In this document: piece by piece, positions 50,671-63,357 of the stretch
How the letters are laid out: every line of letters starts with the position of its first letter
How positions within the stretch are numbered: the stretch's first letter is position 1
Source of the DNA: Prochilodus magdalenae
Taxonomy: Eukaryota > Chordata > Actinopteri > Characiformes > Prochilodontidae
Assembly: GCA_024036415.1 (NCBI GenBank)
Contig: JAMWET010005038.1
Span: forward strand, 124,001-188,000
DNA: 64,000 nucleotides
Direction: 5' to 3'
The notes under the pieces: generated by a model
The model's input: only the letters and a program-made list of their open reading frames with translations
Databases searched by the model: none
Told to the model about the DNA's origin: nothing
Made by a program: the position numbers and the translations under genes

Positions 50671-51231
50671 TTTACGACAGCAGGTCTGCAGTTTCAGATG
50701 TAACGTACCTCCCCCAAAAAACCACCAGTCCAATAATGATCCGATGTGTGGAGGGCCCGCCGATGGCTTATTTGAAAGGGTTCAGCTGTGCACAAAGACA
50801 ATGTCATTAATTTTCCTTTAATTACACTTAAATTAAGATCAGAAACAATCCAAAAAGATGGTCGCTGACATCTATGCTGCAATAGTCTTGAACAATACAT
50901 CCATATCTAAGCCCATCTAGCTATGTATAGTGTACAGAATCAAACTAAACTGCTAAAAAAATTAAATTAAAATTAAATTATACATATGTATATATAACTG
51001 AAAAAAAAAAAGTACTTTCAGCCATTTTCAGAAACGGACCGCACTTGGAAAATGGGTTAGTAAATCTAGCATGTCTGGCAACATGGACACAAACTATGTA
51101 TAGTATAGAGAAGAACCATTAGACGAACAGAACTGCTGAAACAATTTCAAACTGTCGTTTTGGCTGAACTGCGATATCGGCTGGGATTTCTGGTGACCTA
51201 AAAGTCAGACATTAGACAAAACATCCAGATA

Positions 51232-51695
51232 CGCAGTCGAGTCACGTTATGATGACCACCAGCTAATATCCAGAGTCAGCGCCATGGTGTGCAGCACAGG
51301 CAGGCTGGGAGTGACTCAGTAAGACTGACTGCAGTGCATCCCACAGCTGCTGGAGGGTGCAGGGGGAAGACCCATAGAGTGAACATGATGAAGGTGAAGG
51401 TGGTCTCGCAGATGCTCAACCGGGTTCAAGTCTGGGGATCTAGAGAGGCCAGGGTAGTACGGGAGGTCTGGCTCAAGCTCTTCCAACCAACGTGGGACAT
51501 TTCTAAGTTGTGTGGTATGGGGCATCGTCTTGCTGGAAGATCCCATTCGGCCCCAGGGAAGACAATAAGCGTGTATGGGTGTATGTGATGTGCCAGGATG
51601 GATTCATCAGTCAGTTGAGAGTGTCTTTTAGAGAATGAAAAAGCTGGTCATGGCATGACTTCCCTACTTGGTCATAATAATGTGACTTGACTGCG
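51232..51695 (+). mobile_element. MITE family 2, shorter copy
   Basis: A 464-bp relative of 39313-40111 with inverted ends CGCAGTCGAGTCACGTTAT / ataatgtgacttgactgcg, a TA on the left and a changed TA on the right. Internal words such as agctgctggagggtgcaggg are shared. Confidence 0.85.
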
Positions 51696-52887
51696 TTAAA
51701 AAAATAAATAAATAAAAGGCTACACTCGCATTGGAGAACTTTAAAGTGTTGGCTGATATGCTGACGCAGTCATAGCCCGGATTTTTCCCATGTTCAATCA
51801 ATTCCAAACAAATATGTGGGAAAAGCTAGTGGCAGCATTTGTAATTGTTAAGCACCAATATACCAGTGTTGGCACATACAAATAAAAAAGGGGGTGGGGC
51901 AAAAAATATATATATATAAATAAAATAAACACATACACAGCCCTCCCCAAATTGCTGGAAAGAGAAAGAATGAAAAGCACATCGTTTCCATGCTCTCAAG
52001 ACAGAGTAAGGCCATTTCTTTCACTTGCTAATTCAATTATTCTAACAGTGATCCCAATCTACAGACATTAAAAGGTGCAAGGGGTCAGACAGATTACAGC
52101 CATTATGCTCCCCCCACTCACCCTTAACTACCTCCCACCCTACCCAGAGCTACATCTGATGCCTAAGGACAGACAGGTGTCAGTTACACCACGTAAGAAA
52201 TACAGCAGACGAAACGTGTAGGAACAGTTATCCTAGAGCTCAGAGAGAGTCTCGCTTTTCCAGTCGGTTCACCGCCGGCACAGTATGTAACCAGAACGTT
52301 ACATAACTGCATTCCACACTCAACATAAACATGAAGGACTGTTAGTGTGACAGTCTGTTCCGAACACCGCTAATTTAAAGGGGAATTCCGCCAAACTTTC
52401 CTTCATTCCTGCAGAATTCATCCACAAACGCGCAAGTCGTTTAGAGTAGGTTGATTGGAAAGAATTACCAGTTGCTCACAGTGGGGGTGATGGGGACCAG
52501 ACATCCGACACATTTAACTCGTCTAAAAGCTTCCTCTCAGAGCTCCGTCTCGGTCATTACAGGAAGTGATTAGGTCTCGGAGACCCGGTTTGGTGCTGAA
52601 GCATCTATTATTTACCCAATCATGGCAGAGAGGAAGAGGAGAACCTGCTGTTTCGGGTTTACCAATAATGTACCATCATCGCTGCTATCGGTTTCCAGTT
52701 CCAGAGATCCAATTAATTTACAGTGCGTGTAAATATCATAATGAATAGAGCCATATAGAAACTTGGGCGGAGGTTGCCTGGTGACTCCGGATAGTAAATA
52801 AACTGGCTCTATTTGTGCCAATTTATGATTGAGACAAATTCGAGATTTCTGGTGCCTTAAAAGTCAGACAGACAAAACATCCAAATA

Positions 52888-53075
52888 CACAGTCGAGAGA
52901 CATGGTGTCTATAATATCCAGAGTACCCTCTGTGGTGTGCAGCACGGACAGCAGCTAGACGAGCTAGGAGTAAATAAGGTTCAGGTAGGTTGTCCCAGGT
53001 ATCTGGAGTCATGCTGATGGTAGTGCATCCCACAGCTGCTGGAGGGTGCGGGGACAATCCATAGAGAGAACACTA
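52888..53075 (+). mobile_element. MITE family 2, 5' fragment
   Basis: Starts CACAGTCGAGAGACATGG and follows the left half of the family to about 53075, then stops matching. The 40 or so bases before it match those before the 51232 copy. Confidence 0.78.
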
Positions 53076-53845
53076 CAATGGAGGGGGTCACACAGACCCT
53101 CAAATTGGGTTCATGTCTAGGTATTAGTGGGCCGGGCAACAACTGGGAAGCGTTTTGGAGATGTGAGATTTCTGACAGCAGTGTGGGTGCACTGATGATT
53201 CTGATAGTAAATGAAATGGTTCCATCTGTGCTAATAGACATGGAGACCCCTGGTTCCCATCACCACCACTGTACAGAAAAGCCAGCCAAGTTTCTCTACC
53301 ATGAACCATTTTGCAGCAAGCCATCTAAGTGCCTAAATGTTTACACCCCAATTACAGGACACATGGTGGAATTCCACTTTAAGGCCAATTCTGCCAGTAG
53401 TTACCATGTTGTGCTGGACCAGAGGCCTGCAGTGATGGGCTGGATATTCAATGTACTACCTTGGCGATGTCACTTGTTTATCACACGTAAATGAACCCCT
53501 TGCACCTTTGAAACCTTAAATAAAATAAAGAACATGCACTCTATGCCTACAGACTCTCACACGGGAAAGCGAGGGGCTATTTAAAAATAAACAAAAATAG
53601 CCACGGATGTCCAAAATCATTAATAATAAAAAAATAATTATAAATTCAAACAGAACCATCAAAAAAAATAAAATAAAATAAAAAACACATCGACTCTCCA
53701 AACAGTAGTCACTCTAGAAACTTCAGGTTCTCAAACACTCTGTTCCCAAAAACAATAAAAATAAGAATAATAATTATAAAGATAATGGAAACAAAAAAGT
53801 TGTAGGAACGCTGCATAGTGACAACATATGCTTTAAATCCTTCAG

Positions 53846-53851
53846 TTTATT
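53846..53851 (-). promoter_or_regulatory. Candidate proximal poly(A) signal of ccdc71
   Basis: AATAAA on the - strand (TTTATT on +), about 305 bases past the ccdc71 stop. Several AT-rich hexamers occur nearby, so use of this site is uncertain. Confidence 0.35.
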
Positions 53852-54155
53852 TCCTCAAAATTCAGGGCAAAAAAATACAAACAAAAAAAACAAAACAAAA
53901 CAAAAAAAAACAAACACTGGATAAAAGAAAGCAAAAGACATGTTTATGTAAGGGGAAAACAAAAACAAAAATAGAAATACAGCCTAATTTCCCTCTTTGG
54001 ATCACTGAGGTCACTCACACTTGTGTACAATGCATAATCGGGGGAGAAGACTTCCATCCAGACTCAGATATTTACGTTTCGATCCAAGTAACACCTCAAT
54101 ATAAGAAAACCTAACTGTATATGTGGGTACAAAAGTCCCTTTTGATCGCTCTAGT

Positions 54156-55235
<1,080 letters not shown>

Positions 55236-55242
55236 TCAGGTG

Positions 55243-55244
55243 TC
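55243..55244 (-). other. Splice acceptor in the ccdc71 5' UTR
   Basis: On the - strand the sequence atctttcatcttcacag ends here, 32 bases upstream of the ATG. It is a good pyrimidine tract plus AG, so the coding exon probably follows a noncoding first exon further right. I could not locate that exon. Confidence 0.6.
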
Positions 55245-56125
55245 TGTGAAGATGAAAGATATTTGATTACCTTATGGAAACCAAGCAGGATGAGGCATTC
55301 TGACAATTCAAGACAATTCATATTTGCACACATTTTCAAGGGCATTAAACCAATTCTTCAAGATTTCCTATTCAAATGGGCATATCCCATTTAGAGCTGG
55401 AACGTGGATTAATCCTGATATAATCCTAAATCTAAACCAGTGCTTAGTGACTCCAAGCACTGTTCAATCCCTCAGTGTCACGGCGTGCCACACTGTGTTG
55501 GCACCATTCATTTAAAGACAGATGGAGACCACAGAAAGCCACAGTAGATCATATGCAGCTTAAAATTCATACAGAGAAAGACAGCAGGTCTTCAGACAAA
55601 CGACAAGTCACCTCAGTTAATGTTACTGGCCCAGCCTGTGAAGCCAGGCTGTACTGTAGAGGTCAGGGTGGCCATTTCCATAACCCCCAAAAGGAGGACA
55701 TCATAAGTCTACTAGAACAGAATTAAACATAACCTAACCTATGGATGACATTCATGAGTCAGACAGGAGCTAATTAGCTAACTACTATTTGACTAGCATA
55801 AGGAGGACTGACCTGCAGTTAGCTGGTAGGTGAGCGAGGTCACATGACCTTGTAAAACCAGTTAAATGCAAGGCATGTCCTGAATGCACATGAAGTAGTT
55901 CATCCGAAAAAGAGGACTAACAGGCATCCGTTCAGGTATTGCGCCCGATGGAGGACTGGTGGTTGAACAAACGGACAGTACGGTCCAAGACTGGAAGCGT
56001 GGACACCCTAGTAGTACTACACTGATGCCAAGCGAAATACGTTGTTACAGTCAATTTCCACGAGTAGTGTGTGAAAATGAACTTCAACCTCTACACCACC
56101 TACAACTCAAGGCATTGTGATGAAC
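55245..56125. other. Upstream region of ccdc71
   Basis: Presumed 5' intron of ccdc71. Unique-looking; no promoter, CpG island or noncoding first exon could be fixed. Confidence 0.35.
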
Positions 56126-56129
56126 TGTG

Positions 56130-57560
56130 GCCATACTTGACGTGGCAGTTCCCCTATTACGCTCTAAACATTGTGAGCTACTAACTCATTACAGCCTACA
56201 ATTGCTAGATAGCTGCACCCGTACATGCACCCTCCCTGGATGCCACTGTTTGAGAACAGCTTGCCAGACTTCCACTACAGCCCTCATTTCGCTAACATCA
56301 GGTAAGCTACAGAGCTGCCTCGGCTCCAGTCACAACTCATCAGCCCTCTTCTCAGCGCCAAGCTCATTAACTCAGCTAATCTAAAGCATGACCAGCTACA
56401 CCAGTCAGCCTGCCACAATAGCTAGGTCAGTGCACAGCTGCAGTATTTCACCTTGCATGGTGATTTGCCACTCGCCACCCACCGTCTCCTCCAGTCACAC
56501 CTCACCAGCCCTCGTCTACAGGCAGCATTACATTAGTAAATAGAGGACCCTACACAGAGCTCTGCCCCTATGCTGTGTGCTTTGCCCCCCCGCCCCCATT
56601 ATGGTTCGCTGGTTGCCTGCTACAGCCATTAGTCTCGCCACCTCCAGCTAAGCTAAAGGAGCTAGTCAGTCAGCCAGCCTACTTAAGCCCCTTTAGGCTA
56701 TTTGACCTAGGTTAGTGCCCACTGGCTACATTTCACAGAGCAAAGCCCTAGGTGTGATTTCAGTGCTTCCAATGGTCAACAAGCTCCCAACATTGTAGAG
56801 CACATGGTTAATTTTAACATGACTTTAACCTTCCTTTTTTTTTTTTTTTTATTAAATATACTTGGCATAATACGAAAACACTACATGACTAGAGAAACAC
56901 CAAGCAACAAAATGACAAATTACGCAATATGGTAATTAACTCATTAGGATGTCATTTCAAAATCAATATATATATTTATAAATAATCAAGTAATATCACA
57001 GGTTTGAAAGACCCTTAAGAGGACACCATAAAACTACCAGCTTAGGAATTATCCACTAATTGAGCTTCACAAGCCAACGGTCTAAATGGCAAACACACAA
57101 AGATACAGAGAGTCCAAAATCAAGACTTGAGGATGCACTGGAGCCATACTTGGCATGGCATTTCCCCATTACTTTCTAAACACTGAGTTACTAAACCTAT
57201 TAAAGCCTACAACCGCTAGCTAGCTGGGATCCATCTTCCCTGCATGCCACTGTTTGCAGAAGAGCTCACCAGTCTTCCACTACAGCACTCACTTCGCTAA
57301 GCTATGGAGCCGTCTGCCTCAGCTCCAGTCACAACTCACCAGCCCTCTTCTACAGCGCCAAGCTCATTAACTACGCCATAGTGCTACCAGCTACACCAGC
57401 CAGACTGTTACAAAAGCTAGTCAGTCAGTACACAGCTGCAATACTTCACTTCCTGTGGCGATCTGCCACTTCATCAGATTGCAGGTTCTCCAACAGGGTT
57501 TGAGAGACCCTTAAGAGGACACCAAGACTGAGCTTCACAAACCAGTGGTCTGGAACCTGA
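56130..57560 (+). repeat. Tandem segmental duplication
   Basis: 56130-56480 and 57147-57480 share ccatacttgrcrtggcattt, gcctcrgctccagtcacaac, agcgccaagctcattaact and more at about 1-kb spacing. 57000-57075 likewise resembles 57495-57560 (gacccttaagaggacacca, gagcttcacaarcca). It fits duplication of about 0.5-1 kb with later deletions. Confidence 0.8.
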
Positions 57561-58262
57561 AGCAAGCTTTATCCAACTGCTAAACATGGAGGCTACATTA
57601 AAAATGACTTTATACTTGCTTTTAATAATGGTTCCCACACCAGTTCCAGGGAAAGACCCGTCTTGTTTTCTCTCATCACATGCTTAGCTGGTTAGTACCA
57701 TTCCTTAAGAACAGGGGAATCCAGAAGATCTAGCTATAAACCCATTTCAAACTGTACAACTTAATTGCAAACCACATTTTCCTATGGAATTCATCCCATC
57801 TTGCCCTATTTACAGTGGGGAGCATCGCTGATGAGCAAACTGAGGTGTTAACAACACTGTTCTATCACTTGATCTCAGTCACCCTCCTACACGACCGGAT
57901 AGAAAAGTTGCTTGGCTCGTGTGGTGCTGTAACTGTTAACTGTGGTCGGACCTCCCTGACCAGTTTAAGCTTGCCCTTATGCTGTACTTCACGCTCTGAT
58001 CCAGAAAGGCAGCGCCGTACTCAGAGATCACCTCCAGGGCCTATCCTGTAGCTTTAGTATGCGCAACACATTCCTGCTGGCCTTTTAGAACTATACTGGA
58101 TCCATGTTTGTGCACATATTGGCACAGTTCCTGTTTACTCCATGACCTTGTCGTGTCCAACATGTAAACCCTCTCGCCATTCTACTGGCAGCCATGCTGC
58201 AAATCTAAAGCCATGGACAAGAGAGCCTTCTCCTGAAATCTGCTAAGGTATGGAGGAACCAG
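57561..58262. other. Intergenic or intronic DNA, nothing recognised
   Basis: Unique-looking sequence between the duplication and the ATGT repeat. No gene seen. Confidence 0.45.
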
Positions 58263-58265
58263 CTA

Positions 58266-58325
58266 TGTATGTATGTATGTATGTATGTATGTATGTATGT
58301 ATGTATGTATGTATGTATGTATGTA
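58266..58325 (+). repeat. (ATGT)n microsatellite
   Basis: About 15 units of atgt. Confidence 0.98.
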
Positions 58326-58385
58326 CACACGCACAATGCTCCAACTGCAGAGAGAACGCCAGACCAAACTAGAACAGTGGGGGGT

Positions 58386-59150
58386 CAGTACAGATGTGGA
58401 TTAGACACAGAGAGGTGAGGGCCTGTGTGGCTGGGGATTAGACCCATAGAAGAGTGAGGGTCAGTATGGCTGGGGATTAACCCATAGAGAAGTGAGGCTC
58501 AGTAAGGCTGTTGGTTAGACCCATAGACGAGTGAGGGTCAGTGTGGCTGTTGGTTAGACACACAGAGGAGTGAGGGTCTGTATGGCTGGGGATTAACCCA
58601 TAGAGAAGTGAGGCTCAGTATGGCTGGGGATTAGACACACAGAGGAGTGAGGCTCAGTATGACTGTGGATTAACCCATAGAGAAGTGAGGGTCAGTATGG
58701 CTGTGGATTAGGCCCATAGAGAAGTGACGGTCAGTGTGGCTGTTGGTTTAGACCCTAAGAGGAGTAAGGGTCAGTGTGGCTGTTGGTTAGACCCATAGAG
58801 GAGTGAGGGTCAGTATGGCTGTGGATTAGACACACAGAGGAGTGAGGGTCAGTACGGCTGTGGATTAGACACACAGAGGAGTGAGGGTCAGTACGGCTGT
58901 GGATTAGACACACAGAGGAGTGAGGGTCAGTACGGCTGTGGATTAGACACACAGAGGAGTGAGGGTCAGTACGGCTGTGGATTAGACACACAGAGGAGTG
59001 AGGGTCAGTATGGCTGTGGATTAGACACACAGGAGTGAGGGTCAGTATGGCTGGGGATTAGACAGATAGAGGAGTGAGGGTCAGTATGACTAATCCACAT
59101 TCGTATGGACCCTCAGGGTCAGTATGGCTGGGGATTAGACAAACATTCCG
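58386..59150 (+). repeat. 39-bp minisatellite (about 18 units)
   Basis: Units read gtggattagacacacagagg then agtgagggtcagtatggct. Because 39 is a multiple of three the - strand stays open and yields a repetitive Ser/His/Asp peptide that should not be taken as a gene. Confidence 0.97.
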
Positions 59151-59449
59151 AAGTTGGAACGAGGTAAATATTTTGAAGACCACAGGAGCTAGCAGACTGA
59201 AAAATGCAGTAGTAGTTGCAGAAGACGAGGACGATGATGAGGATGAGATGACTACACTACAGGACACTGCAGCGAGTGATGTGGAAACCATACAATTCAC
59301 TGAATAGCCACACAGTCTTTACAGTCAATCACTGGTAGGTGACAGGGTCACACTGAAAAGCCAGTTTGTCAGGTTTCTGCTCTGATAAAGAAGCTCCACT
59401 CAATTACATTTGCTATTAGGGGAAGTGGAAGCATCTAGAAGCAACCACA

Positions 59450-60110
59450 GCTCAGCATGTTTAACAAGCTAACAGAATTGGACCAGAGTGGTGAAGCATG
59501 TAGCTCGTAAAAATTCCATCTTCAGTCGCAAAACTACCTCTGGAAGCAACGTCAGCACAAGAACTGTTTGTCAGGAGCTTCACGGATTGGGTTTCCAAGG
59601 AAACCAAGGCATCGGAGCAGCCGCACACAAGCCCCAAGATCACTACGTGTAATGCCAAGTCAGCTGGAGTGGTGTAAAGCACGCTGCCATTAGTCTCCGG
59701 AGCAGTGGAAATGCGTTCTCCAGAATGATCAATCATGCTTCACCTTCTGGCAGTGCAACAGAAAAATCTGGGCTTGACAGATGCCATGAGAAGACTGCTT
59801 GCCCCAGTGCTTAGTGCCAGCCGCAAAATTGGCGAAAAAAAATTGGCCAGCACAGAGGCCTGATCTCCACCCCATCAAACACCACTGAGATTAACTGAAA
59901 CGCCGACCACAAGATAGGCCAGACCACCCAACACCAGTGCGCGAGCACACTGGTGCTGTTGTGGAAACGAATACCCGCAATTCCAAAATCTAGTGGGAAG
60001 TCCTCCCAGAAGAAATGAAGGCTACTACAGCAGCAAAGGAGATCCACCTCCATGTTAGTGCCCATGGTTTTAGAGTATGGCGTTCAGCATGCACAAACAA
60101 GACATTATGT
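59450..60110 (+). mobile_element. Tc1-like transposase relic, third family
   Basis: Collinear with Tc1 elements: gccaagtcagctggagtggtgtaaagc, then a broken EQW...ND-SCFTFW segment corresponding to the SDES-F region, and a 3' part with ttcccagaagaaatgaaggc. Many stops. Position in the upstream region of ccdc71. Confidence 0.7.
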
Positions 60111-62250
60111 CCAGGTTTCTTCATCCGCTGATGCTGTAGTCATGCTTGGGTGTAGACTAGAGACGGATCAATCGCTGGGACCAATACTGATCACCTTTCA
60201 GCGGCATCAGTCAATAGCAGATACTGATATAGGAGGAGGCATGTCATTCCCCACCTCATAGAAATACATGGATGGTGGCGACATGAAGCCACGCAAAGCG
60301 TTGGCCGACCGTTACCGTGTTGATCAAGAGGACAACTTTAGCAGTGTTGAAGGCGGCACCACAAGACGTCTGGCACCCATGGCTACTGGTTTATTCCACC
60401 ACAGGAGTCAACAGCAAACTCGTTTTCAATTGATGCTCCTTTGAAAACAAATGGAAACGGAATATCGGAGTGAATGCCATCCAAGAAAGCTAGCTAATTT
60501 TGAAAGCACATTTGTATGAAATTTAAAAATGGCGACCTAACTGCTTGCATATGTGGCAAGTTCTATTTGCCTGTTAGCATGCTGGGCCAACAAAACTAGT
60601 TAACGAGTGGCCTAACTCGTTAGAGACACCAACAATATCGTACTTTCTCCCCCATATCCAAACCGCGAATATGAGCTTCTCCATGTATAATCACTTAAAT
60701 GCTGAGAGCTGGTAGGAACTAAACGCTTAGAGAGCAGAAGCTGGGGGGGGGTGGGGGGTGGGAAGGAGATCTCAGACCCCCATCTCTACAACCGGCAGAC
60801 CCAATCGTTTAAAACGTTGCTTCACTGTGTCAACTCGATTTGTCGTTGCCACTTAGTCATGAATACAAATGGTGTACTACCTTAAGAAATGACTGGTTGC
60901 TTGTTGCTTCAGTGCCTGCTATCATGAACACAGGGTTTGAGAAATCTTGGCTGATTAACTGATAATTTGTGAGCTGCAAATCAGTCAATACCAATTCAGT
61001 CGGTCTACAACTGCACTACTGAAGAAACTGTTGCTGCAACTTCTAAAACAAAAGGAAGGAAGAACCTGAGAAGAGCAACTCGTCACTTCCAACTGTTTAC
61101 TTGGCTCGAGCTCCAACAGCACTGATGTGTAGGACCAGCAGCATCAAACTGAAGAAAGCAGTGTCGAGGTGCTTTGGGGAACAGCCCATTTCCAAGAAAG
61201 TATTCCAATCATGGTGGAAAACTAATGGAATTTGACTTCCAGTTTTTTCCATAGTGGTCAAATCCCTGCAGCCAGTCATTCTGCAGGCCAAAGCCATCTT
61301 CAGGAACGTGACAAGCATCACACCAGCAAAAAGACGTCCAGCCAAAAGACAGTCAAATTTAATGTGTGCAGAACGTCATCTTGGAATGCACCACTTACCA
61401 CACCTTGCCAAAAACTGACCACAGTATAACAGCTAAAGAGCATGTTGTGTGCCAGTGTTATCCAAGAACTTGAAAGCTTATCTCCAGTAGACATAGGAGC
61501 ATCGAAACTGGACAGCTGAGGAGTGAGGGGCGGTGGAAGCTGCCAGATGCATAATTCCAGGTTGTTATGCATCCTGTTGATAGAAGGATCCAACAAGCAA
61601 GGTGAACCCAAGCATGGAGACATCCTGTTTGGTGTTAACAGTGCAGGCCGGGGGTGGCAGAATGATGTGGGCAATGTTATCCAGGCAAACATTAAAGCCC
61701 ATTAGAGCGTCACTTGGTGGATGCTTCAGATTTTAAAATCCATAGAAACAAAAACAGTAGGTTTTTCTATTGTGGAAATCTGACTACTGGTCATTTTATT
61801 AGAAGTGTAAAATGATACAACATAACACTGTACCTTTTAATAAATGCTAAACATCAGATACCATTGTACTGTACAATGTAGTGATGATTTGGAATGCAGT
61901 GTTATGTTGAATTTATCAATATTGGACACTATGAACCTATACATTTTACTAAATTCTACATTGTCACCAAGAACTGCATTGTATGCATCAAATTAAAAAA
62001 ATTCATAATAAATAAAAATTTGCTGTCACTAATTCACTATGTAGAGTTTATTTGTATCCAGAAAACAAGCACGGATAAACTAGTGGTGATGAGACTATGC
62101 AGACAGGGTCATTAAGCAGACCACTAGGAACAAACATCTCCAGTTCCGACCCTATTTACTTTTGGTGAACACACGCCATGTGTTTTGCTTCAAAATGAGG
62201 TGCACAAACCTGAAAACCTGAACTCTGGAAGCCAAGATTTTTTTTTTTTT
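60111..62250. other. Upstream DNA without recognised gene
   Basis: Several open frames of 60-124 codons on both strands (e.g. 61318-61692 on -), none with a motif I know. Parts of 61.0-61.7 kb may be another degraded DNA transposon, but I cannot show it. Confidence 0.35.
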
Positions 62251-62257
62251 TTTATAT

Positions 62258-62475
62258 ATATATCGCGCTTTACAACAAAGCAGCTATACAGAAAATCCAG
62301 GTCCAAGCCCCCCAATGAGCAAGCCAAGGGTGACAGCAGCAAGAAAAAACCCTCAGAGCAAGAGGAAAAAGGAAGCCATGAGAGGAACCAAGACTCAAAT
62401 GGGGAACCCATCCTTCTCGGGTCGACCCCAGACAGCAAGACCAGAAAAGGATCAGAGTTCATAATCAGGCACTAC
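62258..62475 (-). mobile_element. Retroelement-like 3' tail (family 3), inverted copy
   Basis: Reverse-complement relative of 41640-41970: gctttacaacaaagcagcta, ccaatgagcaagcc and ctcgggtcgaccccagac. It begins after a T-run and a short (TA)n. Confidence 0.75.
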
Positions 62476-62770
62476 TGAATAAGAGCCATTAGTAACTGTT
62501 AGATGGAAGACTACGATGATGGTCTATTAGAAAGTAGGAGAAGCGTTGAGTGTTTTGAGGCAGAGGAAGAAACGTCTGATTAGTCTGTGATTAGGATGCA
62601 GGTGAGGTTCCCTTACAGCACAAGACAAGAAGCTGCTTCATGGTAGGCAAACTTGTCAGCAACGCAGGCAGGCGGTGGCACCCAGCCGAGGCAGATGAAG
62701 CAGCAGCATCAGAGCACACAGGATGGGAAGTAACATTAGACCAGAGCTTGGGCAGTAGCTCAGCTCAGGC

Positions 62771-62940
62771 AGGGAAAACAACCAGACAGTTTGCTCTGAG
62801 TCAGGAAAGAATCTGGAAGATCTAAAGCTCTGATGCAACCGTTCATATAGCTAGCGAGGAAGGAAAAGCAAAACCTCCATATGACGGCAGAGAACCTCCA
62901 GAAAGGTTCTGCTGACACAGGAAAGGTGGAGCACCATTCT
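62771..62940 (+). repeat. Source or sister copy of a local duplication
   Basis: Matches 63632-63800 in the same orientation (acaaccagacagttwgctyt, gagtcaggaaagratctgga, caaaacctccatatgac, aggttctgctgacacag). The second copy is embedded in a transposase fragment. Confidence 0.85.
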
Positions 62941-63355
62941 GTTCACAAACATGACCCACATGGATCAGACATCAGATGCAAGTGTAATCTGTGACCTTAT
63001 CACGGCACCAAGTATGCAAAACATCTTGATAAGTCAGAGGTATTCTGGAAACTGAGTACTGTGGACTGATTAGTTGAAAGTGAACTCTTTGACCGTACTC
63101 ACCAAAAACCTGTCTGTAGAAAAGGAAAAAGGAGCAGCGTTTGATTACAACACCACCTTGCCAAATGTTAAACAAGATGGCGGATCCATCATGTTTGGGG
63201 TTTTGTGGTAGACAGACTTAGAAGTCATTCGGCATATTATGGTTGGGTAAGAAATCAACCAAATATGTAATTTGGCCTAGTATAGTTTATGTCTAAATGT
63301 TTGTGCACACAACTGCAATTTAAGACTACACAACAGTAGTTTCAGAGGTCAAACT
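62941..63355. other. Unrecognised DNA
   Basis: Spacer between the duplicated block and the Tc1-like element. Nothing recognised. Confidence 0.45.
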
Positions 63356-63357
63356 AC

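Larger units (their letters stand above)
50414..54155 (-). other. Downstream region of ccdc71, possible long 3' UTR
   Basis: No coding exon recognised. Unique-looking AT-rich DNA with many A-runs, interrupted by MITE copies at 51232-51695 and 52888-53075 and an A-rich tract at 50601-50670. An open frame of 138 codons at 53078-53494 on + begins inside MITE sequence and resembles nothing known to me. Confidence 0.4.

Noticed and set aside
53078..53494. 138-codon + frame as a gene
   Set aside because: Its start lies next to MITE sequence, no homology is recognised, and it is antisense to the likely ccdc71 3' UTR.
58755..59030. 91-codon repeat protein on the - strand
   Set aside because: 39-bp minisatellite whose period is a multiple of three.
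61318..61692. 124-codon - frame
   Set aside because: Composition and neighbours suggest decayed transposon or noncoding DNA; nothing recognisable.
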